DNA of 64,000 nt from Styela clava (lineage: Eukaryota; Chordata; Ascidiacea; Stolidobranchia; Styelidae): NCBI RefSeq assembly GCF_964204865.1, contig NC_135261.1, positions 6,944,001 through 7,008,000 of the forward strand. Reading direction: 5' to 3'. The notes below the pieces were generated by a model. The model did not search any database. It saw only the letters and a list, made by a program, of their open reading frames with translations, and had not been told where the DNA came from. Positions within the stretch are counted from its first letter, which is position 1. Every line of letters starts with the position of its first letter. Shown here one piece after another: positions 11,052 to 26,000 of the stretch. Both the position numbers and the translations under genes were made by a program.

Positions 11052-14000
11052 ATGCTGGATCTTGGCCATGAAATAGCTGCTCTTGAAGAAGACATGCAAG
11101 AGTTTAACTTGGAGAAAACAGTTAAACAAGGTTTGAAAGTGAGTGAGCTACAACTTTATTCTGTCATTTATATATAAATATGATAAAATTAGTACAGCAG
11201 TAAATTGTGTGAATTTCCTAGTTGTGAAGCTAATTTCTTGGAGGTATACCTACTTTGAATATTCATAGGTTGATTTATCCAATATATTGTCGTCAACTTC
11301 AATCACAATTGTCAGTAATCTACTAATCCTGGAATTAGTAACAACAAAATCATTAAATGATTGAGGAATTCCAAAATTTGAATATGAAATCTAACACTTG
11401 CCACAGTCATATTCTTCCATTAAATTTTAATAACATTTGAGCAAAAACATTGAGGTTCAGAAGTTGGTCCCAAATTGGCAAATTCACTCTGTTTCATATT
11501 ATAAAGGTTGGTTGTCAATAAGGATTTATATTAAATAACTATCATAGTACTTGAGTATTTCTTTTTTCTTCAAGTTGAATAAATGATTATAATTTCTCTC
11601 TCATCATTCACAAAATCTTGATATAATCTCAATTCTTTTTGTCACAGACGCCAGAAGAATTAGACAAATTGACGGTTGATGAATCGTTGAATGACATTGA
11701 CAGAGCAGCTTATCTTCTCAGGTAAGTTTATCTTTAATTTATTATTGAGTTTACAACTTTATGATAAGGAAATATATAGCCCAGTTTCTTTACTAGTAAC
11801 AGGTGTATATTTTCTATATATCTGTTGTAACATTATAGTCTGGGATTTTGAGAATGAATGAAATATTTGAAATATATTCTAGGATTCTAATACAATCTGT
11901 TTTATATTTGTTATTGTTAATTTTAAGGTTTGGTTGTGTGGCTCATCGTGCTAAGCGTTAAGAATATACTCGCCACCTCTTATTATCTTCCGTGGGTTTG
12001 CAGGTTCGAATCATTTGGGTATAGTTATGTGAAAGGGATTGCTGGACTTCTCGTCGCCGTAGGGTGGTTTATGCTACTGCTGATCATTTACGGCTCTAAC
12101 ATCAAGTCCATGCATCTGGCTAACTAATAACTAATCAGAATAATTAATCCCATATCCGACGGGGATTGGTAAATGGGTGAGAGACCGTGGTTTGCTATAG
12201 GATAAAGTCATCTTATTGGCTTCCTCTCTCCCAGAATATATATATAAATCCCACGTGAAAATATTTTGAATATATTTGTTTGTAAATTTTTCATTTTGTG
12301 CATTTTACCTCTGATGGTTAGTCAATATTAGATTTCATTCAATGTCTGACATGGTAAATAATGAATCAAATAGACGAGAATATCAGTCAGAGACCGAAGA
12401 CTTATCGATTGAAAGTTAGGGGATCCCCCAAAACAGCGCTTTTACTCCATAGTGACACCTTGTGTCCCATTGCTAATAAATTAATAACTCGCTAATTATA
12501 TGACAAAATTCGGCCAAAATCAATAGGCTTCTGGTCCGAGATGAGATGAATGCACATACAAAATTTGGAGCAGATTCAATCTCGCTTTCGTGAGATATCG
12601 CGTGCATCTAACAGACAAACAGACATACAGACAGACAGATACCTATCAACATACTTACCGATTAAAATCGATAAGTAATAACTCAACTAATCAAAAAAAA
12701 TTCTATTTCATATATCTTATATTTTATTCTTAGCACCGGACAAGAAGTACAATTGGTCAGTGTTATCAAAAATATACCTCATTTGTTACGTCATTATCAA
12801 GCAGAATGTTTACGGAGAGTTTTACCAAAAGTCAAAGAACTTCTGCTCACAGCTGGTAACATTATTTATTTTATATTTTAATGCTTTTCCTAAAACTACT
12901 TCAAGTTAACCACTAATATAAATCTGGCACCAGGTATTTCAGCGGTATCAGGTAATTTTGCTCAGAAATGGCAAATGAGTCTTACTTGCTTTCGAGTGAG
13001 TGTGTGTGATCTTGTTGCTCATGTTAAAAGAAGCAGATGAAAATTAGCTTCAAATTTTGTTTATCAAAATTAAGTAAATAAAATCTTTTTTGTTCTAATT
13101 CCTTAATTTTTCTGATAAACATATAAAAATTATTCACATATTAAATTTTATTATGGATATGGATTTACATATTATCCTGGCGGTATGGAAATCCGATAGG
13201 ACAGCTTATTCTATTCCCATTCCATGTCAGGATTAGCTAGACAGTTAGTTGTTTCAGATACATGGACTGGATGGTGGAGGCCTGAGGTCACATGAACCAC
13301 TTTATGGGCAACCTATTTGAAAATATTTTGACTAAATCCACCAAACGATAGTGCAATATTGGTACTTTACAGAATACCATCATCAATTCATTATCATCAT
13401 TTATCATCGTATTAAGGGTGATTTCGATTCAAATTTTTGAAATGATATAATAGAAAAGATAGAGGCTGAAAAAGTCTCTAGATTGTATATATACCGTATT
13501 TATTCAATTATAACGCGCACTCGTGTATAACGCGCACCTTTAAATTTTGAATGAAAACTGGTATAAAATTCTTTTTTTTATTTTTTCTCTACCAACTACT
13601 GGTAAGCACATAAGGTAACAACTCACAGCATAAACAAAAATGTATTAAAAGCACACAGTAATTCAAAACTCTTCAAAATCGGATTCAGTCTCTGATTCAC
13701 CAAACAACTGTTCGATTTATGTTTGGGTTATGTTTAAATCAGGGTCCCAATCGGCGGGAACATCACTTTCAACCTCTTCTTCTGACCCTGATTTTGAATC
13801 CCACAACAAGTCGTCTTCTGTACCATCCATACTATTGCTAATGCCCGTCTTTAAAAAACTTTTGATGACCATTTCTTTTGGGATGTCCTCCCATGACGCC
13901 TTAACCCAGGATGTAACAAGACATAAACCAGGCTTCTTAAGATTTCCTCCAGCAGTCAACTCTTTGTTGTCGGTTTTTATCCAGGCAATCCATTTCTCCC

Positions 14001-17000
14001 GAATTCTGTCTTTGAAAGGTTTATTTAACACGACATCCAATGGCTGAAGAATAGAGGTTAGTCCACCTGGAATCACAGATTGAAAGGTGTTTAGAGTTTT
14101 AACCTTCGCCTTAACAGTGTCTGTCAAATGTGATCGGAACTGGTCCCATACGAGCATGGACTTTTTCTTCAATAGGGCACCTGGCCTAGCATCCCAAACT
14201 TTGTTGAGCCATAAAATGATCCCCTCCTCATCCATCCATCCGTTAGGATGACAGTGAATCACAACACCTGGCGGAAATTTTTCTCCTTTTGGAATGCGCT
14301 TTCTTTTGAATATTACCATAGGTTTTAGTTTTGTGCCGTCCGCCATGCAAGACAACACTACTGTGAAGTGAGTCTTTTCATGACCTGTGGTCCTGATTTG
14401 AATTGTGCGTTTTCCTTTGGTGTCAATTGTTCTGCTGGCTGGTAAGTCGAAAGTCATGGGAGTTTCATCCATGTTGCCTATCTGTGAGAGTTCAAAGTTG
14501 TGCTGCTTACGCATACTGATTATAAATGTATGAAATAAATGGATCTTTTCTTCTAACTCTTGAGGCAACTTTTGTGCAATTTTTTTTTTCTGGCGTAGTG
14601 CAAGTCCATGCCTTCTCATAAACTATTGTGCCCAACCATTAGATGCTTTAAAGGTTGAATCTTTGCAAATCTTTTGTGCACGGAGTCTAATATGGAGCGA
14701 AGTGACGATGTACCCACTAGATCTTTGATCAACTATCCAATCATAAAGCTCCTTCTCCAACTCTGGGTACCGGGCTTGTCTCCCTCGCCGCGCTTTCTTT
14801 GTTTTGTTAATATCTTTTAGAACAACTTTCTGCTTTCTCCAATCTCTGACATTTGTCTCTGGTACATTGAATTCTCTAGAAGCTTTTCTATTTCCATGAG
14901 TTTCCGCATAATCAACAACCTCCAGTTTGAATGCAGCCCTATATGCAGAACGTTTTTGTCTTGCCATAATAGATAATGGGTAATATATAATGGGTATCTA
15001 CAGTACAGTACGATAATGGCAAATAAATATTCTCAACGCAGCGGGAATGTCAAATGCATGCTGAGCTGTCGCATGTGCGTGTGCTTGCACGAAATCGAAC
15101 GCTTGCACGAATGTCAAACGCACGCTGAGCTGTCGCATGTGCGTGTGCTTGCACGAAATCGTCCTGCATTGGAATGTGCATGCGCGAGCGCACGCACGTT
15201 TCAGATGTTTAAAACCACATTTTCAATACCGCATTTCTCAGACCTCGTGTATAACGCGCAGCATTGATTTTTGCCTAAAATTCAGTTCAAAATTTTGCGC
15301 GTTATAATCGAATAAATACGGTATCTTGTTTTCTGAACTTCGGTATAATTTCTAATACTCAGTTTTATTCATTTATTTTATTGCATTATAGGTAGTGAAG
15401 TTCAGATGGCAGCAACAGAATCCTATCTCACAATTGCGAAAAATGATCTTGTAAATTCTTCCTTGTATACTCAACATTTTTTACGAACGATCATTTCTAA
15501 TATAGAAGGACGAGATCCAGGTACATGTTTCCAAATTTTTGTCTCATAGGCGGAAAATGAAGTTTAAATCTCAAAAATGTTCATATTTTTTATTATGGTG
15601 CTGGCAAAATAAAGTAATTCAGCTTCTTAATCTGTCTTAATCTGCTTAATTTTTATTTTTTTCAAGCACGTCTTCATATGATAATCGGTGCAATTATTTT
15701 AACATTCAACTGAAATTTTGTTGGCTATACTAGTCATTCAACCTTTGTGTTTTTGTATTTCTTTCAGTGATCGCTCAAGCATGGCTTGAAACTCTTCTAT
15801 CGGTTATTCTTTGCCTGCCAAGAGAAACAATCAAGCGCGAAATTCTTGGACTTGCTATAGCGAAAGGACAACTTTCTCAGCCTACGTCATCAAGAATAAC
15901 ATGTTGCTCCATTTTAGGAGCAATCGCAACTAAGTTTGATTCATACATGCAAGTTATTCGGTTTATGATTGAATTAGTCTAAGCCATAAATAAACAAAAA
16001 ATTCTGGTTACTTTGAGTATTTGTTTGACAATTAGGAATGACTAATGCTGGATGATTCACTATTCCAAACACAATATTGAAAGCTTTCCTGAATATAAAA
16101 TACGTTTCAAAAATATTGAATTGTTTTTCAAACCTTTTTCATTATGACCAACTTGGCACAGCCAAATGTTTTTTGTGACTCGCAGAAACTAAAATAAAAA
16201 TAAAATAAAATTCATTAAAACAGAAAATATTAAAAAAATAATAAAACTGACAATACTTTTACTGAGACCGATTTGCTTGCATATTTTTGCACAAAAGATC
16301 GAATCTTGACTCTATTTCTGTGATGGAGGGTTTCAATACTGGTTCCAAATCTTTTAAATTTGATCGATATTTTGTTTTAATATAAGTTGGTGGGCCCATG
16401 GGGAAAGCTATTTTATTAATGTTCTTGAAATATAGCGCAACTCGCTTGCCTATTCAGTTTAAATAGCCCTGGCGTAAGTGATGATAGAGTTTGAAAATGC
16501 AATGCTTGGTGGATTGGACTACCTTTTCTCTCTGATTTTACATTGGTATATCTGCATGCATTGATCTAAGGTCATTGCCCCATAAATCAAAACAGCTATA
16601 TTGAGTAGTATAAAATTCTCTCATTTCATTTTCACAAATTTTAATTCAAGACTTTCCCCATAATTTCTGAGTCAAGAATGTCACAACCATTTATGCTTTC
16701 AATTTTATTCTTTGGTAATTGTATCTGATACCATTATTGTTTTTCAAAATTTAGAAACCATTTTACGGACCATAAGAGGCACCATCAATAAATTGCTCAG
16801 ATTAGGGTATTTTCCATAAATGAGGAGTAAGGGGCCATAATTGCAACTGGTACCAGTGCAGGCAATAAAGCATAAAGCACTATCTGATCCATACATTAGG
16901 CGCACTGGCCCTTAAGGCACACCATCCATTTTTGAGAAAAAGGATTTGAAGTGTGCCTTATTGTTCGTAAAATTTGGTTCATAAAAATGGAAATATTTGC

Positions 17001-20000
17001 AAAAATTTTAAAAAATTTTTATGTTATTTATAGTGTGAAAAAAGATATCATACACAGCGTTAAGCAATTATGTCAAGATGTGGATTATGAAGTTCGAGCA
17101 AGTATGTGTAAACATCTATGCAGAATCGCTCAAGGCTTAGGGTAAGATTTATGTGTGTTTCTAGTCAAGTGGTTTTCAAACTTCCAGAAACTGTATCACC
17201 TTCTAAGTCTCAACTTTTTTCAATAAAAGTACCTATTTTTTTTATCAGTTATTTATCAGGTATTTTATTTTCTATGTCAGCGATGGCGAACCTTTTTCAA
17301 TGAGTGGGTCAAAAATTATATTTTTATCGCGGAACAGAAGGGAGTAGTTCACAGACATTTAGTCAATGTTTGCATCTATAAGAAACTTCTGAGACAAATC
17401 TTATAAGCTTCTGTTGGTGTTGATGTAGTTTTGTGCTTTACTTATGCAGCACTTCTATCAGGGACTTTTTATGGCACTCAATTTTATGAAATTAGAGTAC
17501 GAAAACACGCATGTAAATTGCCAAAAACGTTTAGGATGATGCAGCAAATTATTTTACCGTTCCAAATAGTTTGGAGGGAATTCCACTCTGATAGTGTGAT
17601 ATTTTTTTCAATCAGCTTTCAAGCACATTAAGGCACTTTTACACTGCCCCATTGTTATTTTAGATTTCTAGGTTTTTATTTTAAGTCTGAAAGACATGAA
17701 AAATTTATGTAGTCATCGCAAAGTGTACCCATTGAAGGGCTTTTCTCGTGCTCCCTAAAGAACTGCTCTCTAGAAGAGCTGAGGGCACAGTATGAGAAAC
17801 CCTACTTGAGTGAATATATCAAACAGTCTAAGTGAGTCTTGAACTTTGGATCTCTCGTTTGTGTTGGTTGTTAGGTTATGGATGAAACAATATGACTTCT
17901 TAGTTGATTTGCTTGGTTTATCTTGTCGGATTTACCCTTTGACCACTATTTTTTTATTGGATAGACGAGAAGAAACAAAGAAATGTATTTTGGACGAAGT
18001 TATAGAACTCGCAAGAGATGAGGAAACATCAGTCAGAGAAGCAGCTTTTGAATCAGTTCTTGATATGACACAGTACATAGATGATGGTAAATTAACAATT
18101 ACAATACAATACAATTTTCATGTTTTTTTTTCACATGAACTTGAAAATATAAGCTTGTACTACCCAGGCTCCAGCTCTGTAGCCATAGTAACAACAAAAT
18201 TTGAGTTAAATGTTTATTCATTGAGTTTGAATTCAGAAAAATTTGAGATAAATAATGTCTTGATTTGTTTTCTATTTTTGCACCTTCCTGGAATCAAACG
18301 AAAGTGTTTTTGGTTATACTGTTAGACCTCGATTTCCCAAGATGTTAATATTCAATTAAAACTATTTCAAATTATTCATAAAATAGGAACTTATAATTAA
18401 TTTAAAAAAAAATCTGTTTATTAACACAAATTATGATATTTTTGCACAGAATCTCTGGCAGATAATGTGGTTCCACTTATGTGCAAATATTGTGAGCAAG
18501 CTGTTGAAAACGAAGATTCTACTTTGTTATCGGTCAGTAAACATTTTGGAAGATTATGTCACAAGATTTCACGTAAGTATTTCATGTACAATAGTATCTT
18601 TATATTTAATCAGAGAGAAATAAAGATAAGATAAACCACTTCCATTCGTCCGGTTACCATTTCCCGTCGGGTATGAGAACACTCTATCAGGTATCTCTTT
18701 ATGAAGGAGGCACTTGATAATGAAGGAAGCTGTAATTAATTAAGTGGTTACCGGTAAGTAAATAAAAATTCAATTCCCTACCCCATATCACCTCATTTTA
18801 TTTTTTCCTGCACAGATGCTTTCAATCAAGAACAAAGAACGTGGATGTTATCATGCTATAGATACTTATGTAAACTTGGATATACTTCAGATAATGCCAA
18901 TGAAAATAATTTCTCAGGTTTGTTGTTTATTTTAATAGGATTTAAGTGTTACGTTAATATTTGATAGTCGACCAAAGATGGGCCATGGAATGAATGTATT
19001 TTTAATATGGGGTCCATTTATGACCAAGAATTAATTATCGAATTTGGTTTCTAATTAATCTTAAATGAATTGAGTTTTGATAAATGAAATTTTTGCTCTT
19101 TGTTGATCCATCTCAAATACATTTGCTATTTTAGCACATACCGTGCATGGTTATTTAGGGAAAATTTTCAGAAATATAGACGGAGTTGTTTTTCAAAAGT
19201 ACTCTCCATTTTCTTGAGTACCCTTCTCATCTACCAGTATTTGAATTTGAGTAGATAATCTTTGATCTTATACACTTGAGACAGATATGATGAGTTTTAA
19301 TCTCCCTCTAAAGGAGGTGCTACTCACTGCATTCAGAACTTAGTAGTGTTCAAACGCCATTGAAAATAGTATTTAAACATCATTGAAATGTTTGAGTACG
19401 ACTGGATAATACACCTGAGATATGTGGTCAACTGAGGCTTCTTTTTTAATTATAGTAAAGATTTTCGATATGGAGTTGTTAGTAGGGATGGACATTTTCG
19501 AATGTCTGATGATTTCAGAATCGAATTTTTTTTTTCGAATCGAATCTCGAATACTTGGAAGATATGTAGGCTAGTTGAATTGACTGTTTTATTGTGATGG
19601 GCCCTTCAGAACATAAATTAGTCAAAACACGTAATCTATCACTCAAACAGTTCACTGAGTGTTCACACACATTTGAGAGAGATTCTGTAATCCAATTTAA
19701 TTCCGAGTTCCGAGGCATTAACATGGTTTTTTAAAAAAAATTTAAAAATTTTTGTGTTTGGCATTGGCTACATAATTTATTGTACCATAGGTTGTTCCAG
19801 AGATGGAAAATAACGCCTATTCCGGAATATGGAATATCGATAGTTCAAATATTTGGGTCATTTTTAAAGAGAAAAATTTGCAGAAACCATTGTAAATTGT
19901 CACAAATTCAAATTGGCGAGGCAGAATAGTTTATTTCAATCAATTTTTTTATTTTTCACCATGTCGAATGGCTATAATTCTTTTTGAAAATAATTTATTT

Positions 20001-23000
20001 TCTTCCTAAAATCATACTTTTATTTTGCCGAATAATAATGCCATTTTGTAATTCTGTTCTGTTGGTTGTTGGCATGGGATTTGAACTTGGAATCTCTAAC
20101 CTTAACTTCTAGTGTTGTCAATGAGTCCAATGATCTGACATTACTGCACAATTTTCTATGCGAAGGTACACGAATCAGTTTCATTGAATTTCTGCCGAAT
20201 CGTTGTTAATTATCTTCAACCGGTTATCTAACATTTGTTTTTCTGGTCTGGCCTTCTGTTGTTTGTCTATTGAATTAAAATGAATTGAAGAACCTATTGT
20301 AAAATTTAATTGTGTTTTGATAACGCCAATTTCTGGAAGCTGCTTGGGAGCAAAATAAACAATTTTTTATTGCTATTATTTGTTGACTAAGATAGGATTT
20401 GAATAAATTTAGTAGTCCCAATGTGTGCATAGCACTTTATTTATGGTCATAAAATTTCTTGGTATATTGCTGCTTTGTTTTGGAGGGATTTTGTGGATTC
20501 ACTTTTCTGCAAACCTAATATAGCACTTCTATATTTCAAACATTTTTCTCAAAAAAAATTAAAATCTGATAATCATATGGCTAAACACGCCCTCTCGTCT
20601 GCTAACCAGTCCATGTCAGATATGGGAACAGTTAACCAGTTATTTGTTTCAGATGCATGGACTCTGACTTTTAATATGTGGTATTGAGTCATGTGATGAT
20701 GTGCCCGTCATTCGTTCCATGTTTTTTGTACTGCTGGATGCTCATGTAACCAGGCTGGGGTGTGACAGCTTGTTTCGACAGGGGCACAAAAATTGTGAAA
20801 AAATTTAATTGTAAAATGTTTTAATAATATAATTTTAAATTCGGTAATAACACACAACTGACACAAGTATCTCATTTCAATAACAGCCATTATGAATTGT
20901 CAACCAATTATCAAAAGGAGCTCATTTTTAAATTTTGCCATGGCACAATTTTTTTCATGTATATACGTCACTGTATGTGAGCTATGGTATGTTCCAAGGA
21001 TGCTCAAACTTCAAGAGTTCAAGGAAACAAATTTTGATAGTAAAAAATTTTACTTTTAAGGTATAGATTCGAATGAAGATAATGAAATTGTACCAGATAC
21101 CAGCACTCCCATTATTCCTGTACAGAAAGCAAGATTTGAAACTTTCCATGGATTTCTCAAAACATCATCATCTGCACTGACTATTTCGCCTACGAAACAA
21201 GCAATGTATGTGGAATGCAGAAGAGGGTGTGCTTTCAATCTGCCAGTAAGTGCTTCTAATAACTGTTCTAATTTAGTTTAGAAGAGTTGGCGGTTTTATT
21301 CTAAGAAGGTGGAAACCGATTAGTGAGTTATTGATATGATGAGCTACTGTCTCTCGACCGGTTACCATGAGAATAGATAATTTTCAAATTGTTACAGATG
21401 CATTTGGATAGTGAAAGAACTTATAACTAACCTGCATTAGTTATTCTTTTGGTCAAAAGGAGTTATTGCATCGAGTGATCAAGTCCATGCATCTGAAACA
21501 AATAACTGGCTAACTAATCCCATACCCGACATGGACTGGGAACCGGATGAAAGGCCGTGGTTCGCCATATGATTAGACTGTCTTATCGGCTTTACTCTCC
21601 CCGGGATAAATATGTAAATTCTATTGATGATGCTTATTGCAATTTATTACTGCAATGCATGTACATTGATCATCTCCAACGTTCTAAATGAATTTAGTTA
21701 TCCAAAACACATTTTAAAATCCAAAATATTTAGAATTGCTAGTATTATAGTAATTCATTCTCGGATCTAACATGACACATCCCCCATTAGCTTTGATAGT
21801 TAAATCTGCCATATTTTTACTACTGTATTGTTTTTAATTGATGTTGTAACGAGATATTCTGTTTTAGTTCGTCATCATTGTAATACAAAGTATAAAGTGA
21901 CTTGAGATTATTTGTATTTGTAAAGCTAGCTTGATTCAACATTGTCATAATGTATTGGTTGGGAATAAATGTGCAATAAATGTACTTTTCGTGACTAGCG
22001 CTATACCCTTTAGCAAATTACATTATTAATTAATAGTGAAACCATATATCTTTAATAATGTGGGCAGAATTTAACAGTTTTTATCAAATTTCTAATATTT
22101 TCTCCAAATATGGCTCTCTACAAACAGCGACTGATCCATTATGTGAAGGGCTAATATTTTTGGAAGCAATTTTTCGATCCTGCATCTAGCCTACCCATTC
22201 ATTTAGTTGAAACATTGTATCATGAGCAGCGCATTAATACCGTCTGAGGAAATTAGATAATGAATCATAATTTTTCTTTTTACAGGCAATGGTTCAATTT
22301 GCTGGTCCTGATGATTTTAAAAAGGAATTACTCGACAGCACAACAATAATGTGTACAGATCCTGATAATTCTGTCAGAAAAAGTTTTGCTTCTGGAATAC
22401 ATGAGGTGTGTATACCAAAGAGAACGTGGCTTTTTGATGGATTTCGTTGGTATATATAGTGGCTTTTATTGGACACAAAATGTACGTATAGATTGTTTTG
22501 TATTATGACCAATTGCTTTGAATTCTCAGTGATTATTGAAGATTGTATTTTTCGTTGGGAGCTATTATCGTACTTTTATTTATTCAAAAAATTCCTGTAT
22601 GTTGTAAGAGATTTGTGTGCGATGGCGTCACTAAAATTTAAATGATTTTAAAATTTAAATGTTACACACTATTTGGTGGTTCCACATCAGGCAAAGCCAT
22701 GAAGACTTCGGCTCTATTAGTCTACTGTGGAATATTGCATACCTTTGGCCTTCGCGTCCATATAGTTGAGCACTACTCTCTCGTTTTCTGTTCATTACTC
22801 TGATGAAGTTTATCTACATAGAATTCAAAACGTCTGGGCTTAACTATATCGTTTTTCCTCAACAGTTATGCATGTATTACTATAAACACTCCTGGTAGCC
22901 ACCACTTACTAATACTCTTTCTATTCTACATTAATTTTGTATCTCATTTATATTAAGAATCTCTCTCAGAATATCAATATACCGAGTAATGGTTATGTAC

Positions 23001-26000
23001 AAACAACAAATGCAGCATTACATTATTCATATTTTTAAAGCAATTCAAGTTCATGCATCTGAAACAAATAACTGGCTAACTAATCCCATACCCAGCATGG
23101 ACTGGACGAGACACCGTGGTTCGTCATATCATTAAGCTGTCTCATCGACCTTTTTTCCTATGATAAAAATCCTAAAATATCATTTGTTGGTTAAAAATCA
23201 CTTTTTACTCACTTTTCACGCATACTTTTCAGATTGCTCGAATATTGGATGAACATGCATTTTTATTACATGGACATCTTGTTTCATTACTTCGTGAAAG
23301 ACACAGCTCAGCAGTTATGGATTCCGTTATTAGCAACCTATCCAGAACCATGTTCTGTGTGATGTCAAGAGGTTCTTACGGCCTCTCAGATATAAAGGTA
23401 GGTTATTTGTTTTGCAATCATGATATGAGCAGTACATGAAGCATCCTGAGAATGTATGTGTATTACATTTGGTAGCGGGAATGGCCAAAACCTAATTATT
23501 TTGTATTTCGAATACATTCTAAAATAACCTTTTCGAATACGAAATCTTGATTCTGTTCTGAAAAGGGTCTGTTTCAGTAGAGGGATTCTCTAAAAAAATT
23601 GTAAATTTGTAGAAATCAAATTTGGTTTTGCTAGATAATTGAGATAAACATTGTTTTAGTTAGTGTATTCTGTCAGAATGTAACTAATTTTTTGTCTTTC
23701 TTACATAAAATAAAATTGTTTAGAGAGACATTTTCAAATGAAATTCTTTCTAAATCAAGAATTCAATAAATTGAATGTAACCAATTTTGAATGTGTTCGA
23801 ATATTCGATTAGTTTTGGACATTTCTGGACCGTATATGGCAAACCAGGAGAGATTCCAGTCCAAGATTCTGAAACGAATAACCAGTTGACTATTTCCAGA
23901 AAAAAGATTGAAGGCTGTTGCAATATGATTACATGACAACATCAAAAAATTAGCAAATTTGATTCATATGTACATTTTGTGTCCAACAGCTTACGATAAC
24001 CGAAACATGCGGATAATGGATATTATTTGTTCTTCAGCCTACAGCAACATCAGAATTAATTGCAGCGTTATTGTCTGCAATATCAAGACTTGAACAACAG
24101 TGGGTCAGTTCATGGAGGACGTTAGAAAACCTTGTTGTACATTTACAACATCTACCAGACATTATATCATCAGATCATATTTATTATAAGTTTGTTCCAG
24201 TGGTTTTTAAACTGATAAATTCAAACGTAAGTTTTTTATTTAGTATTTTGGTTGAAACATCTCAGGTTCAAATCCTGTGTTCATCACTTCACCCAGGGTG
24301 TATGGTGGGCGATGCCAAACTGAAAAAAAATAGGTTCTTCCAAACTATAATGTTTTTTTACCCAAATTTTCCTTTCCCTGTTTGTGTAGAGCCATGTTCA
24401 GAGCAAAGGCGCATAAATGTCTCCTATAAACCAGTGTTCTTCACACTTTTCTTATCACAACCTACTTGGCACAATCAAATTTTTTTGCGCTTTTCAGGAA
24501 CTAAAATAAAAATGAGATAAAGTTCGATAATAAAGAAAATATGAAAAAAAATTAATAAAATTGACAATAGCTTTAATGAGACTAACGTGCTTGTCTGCTT
24601 CCATATTCTCGCACAAGAGATCAAATCTTTATTTTGGTGATGATAGGTCTCAGTACTGGTTCCAAATATTTTTTTGCATTTGGTCGATACTTTGTTTTAA
24701 CAAAGTTGGTGTCAAAAAAGATTTTACCGTCACCCAAATTGATCCCTTTCAGACCGACGGGGGTTGGGGCCCGCAGTCTGAAGAGCCCTGATTTATCTAA
24801 AACCAGAAAGTTCAAGAATTTTAGATTGTTTTCCAAAAGTAGCCAAATAATATATAACCAATTTTTTTTTTACCAAGACATGTATGTGACTGCTCTTAGC
24901 TTGACATTACAATTGTCTTTACGAAAACTTTCTATGTAGAAGCATTTTGTTATTTTCTGGCATTGGTATTTCACCGTGAGATCTATGTCTCTTGTTTGTA
25001 CTTTTAGTTATTGTGGATTAATGCAATATAAAGGTAAGGTATTCATTAATAAGGATTATTTAATTTATTTCTACAGAGATATCTTCCTGTGAAAGAAGCT
25101 TCTGTAAAAACAATTTGCGTTTTTATTCGACATAATCGGAAACAAGAACAGAAGAAAGAATTGTGTGCTCGTCTTATTCAAGGTGAAGTATAAACGAGCT
25201 ATTGGTTGCTGTAAATTTATTATTCAGTTGGAATGGATTTTTATTTCTCAGTTTATTATCAGTTTTTTAAGTAACATAGTCTTAGGAAAGGTTACATATG
25301 TTTATTTCTATAGCTGATAGAGGTAACTTGCATATATGTCCAACCATGACCATTTGATCACCAGTTTTGATCAGGCATGGGCCTAGTTAGGATAGGATTT
25401 ACATACTAACTCAGGAGGAGAGGGAAGCTGATGAGACGACCCAATCATAATATGGTGACCTCTGCTTACCAGTCCATGACGGGTATGGGATTAGTTAACC
25501 AGGAATTTGTTTTCGGGAGCGTGGACTTGATGGTGGAGGAAGCCTTAACCGAAGATCGGTTACATGAGAGTCCAGCAATCCTCTCGAACATAATTTTCCC
25601 CACAGAATTTTAGCCTGTGAACCCACGCAGGGTAATCACAGGTGCTGTGGTAAGGGTATTACAAACGCTTCTAAAGCATGATGCGCATCATCGACGAATT
25701 AACTACCGGTAGTTGTATGTGCCAGATGCATGGTATTAGATAGCTGAGAGTGGTTTAACTGACCAACCACTATGTGGCGATCTTGTGTCACATATTTACC
25801 AGATTATGTGGCAACCACTATGTGACGCATCTTGCTAACTGTTAGAAATACATTTTCCACCACACATCTGATTACCTTGCATGTGTTCAAATCAAGTGTG
25901 GGGAAATTATGTGCGAGAGCTTTACTGAACTCCTCGTCGCCGTAGGGTGGTTCACGGTTTTTCCGCTTGCTGACTAATCCCACACCAGACATGAACTGGT

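Larger units (their letters stand above)
13494..15321 (-). mobile_element. Tigger/pogo-type DNA transposon, near intact (1828 bp)
   Basis: Terminal inverted repeats start CCGTATTTATTCAATTATAACGCGCA (13494) and end TGCGCGTTATAATCGAATAAATACGG (15321), flanked by the TA dinucleotides at 13492-13493 and 15322-15323, the usual pogo/Tigger target duplication. A second GTGTATAACGCGCA motif lies inside each end. It carries one minus-strand transposase frame broken only by a stop. It is inserted in intron 3 of PPP4R4, antisense to the gene. The clean ends, TSD and nearly open ORF suggest a recent insertion (inference). Confidence 0.93.

Noticed and set aside
12003..12013. tRNA gene candidates at B-box sites (also 27890 and 60209)
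   Set aside because: The surrounding sequence does not fold as a tRNA cloverleaf and continues into the SINE body.
13730..14047. Plus-strand ORF of 105 aa
   Set aside because: Antisense shadow of the Tigger transposase, with no motif of its own.
24071..24520. 149-aa plus-strand ORF
   Set aside because: Only the part to 24226 is PPP4R4 exon 13; the rest reads past the GTAAGT donor into repeat DNA.
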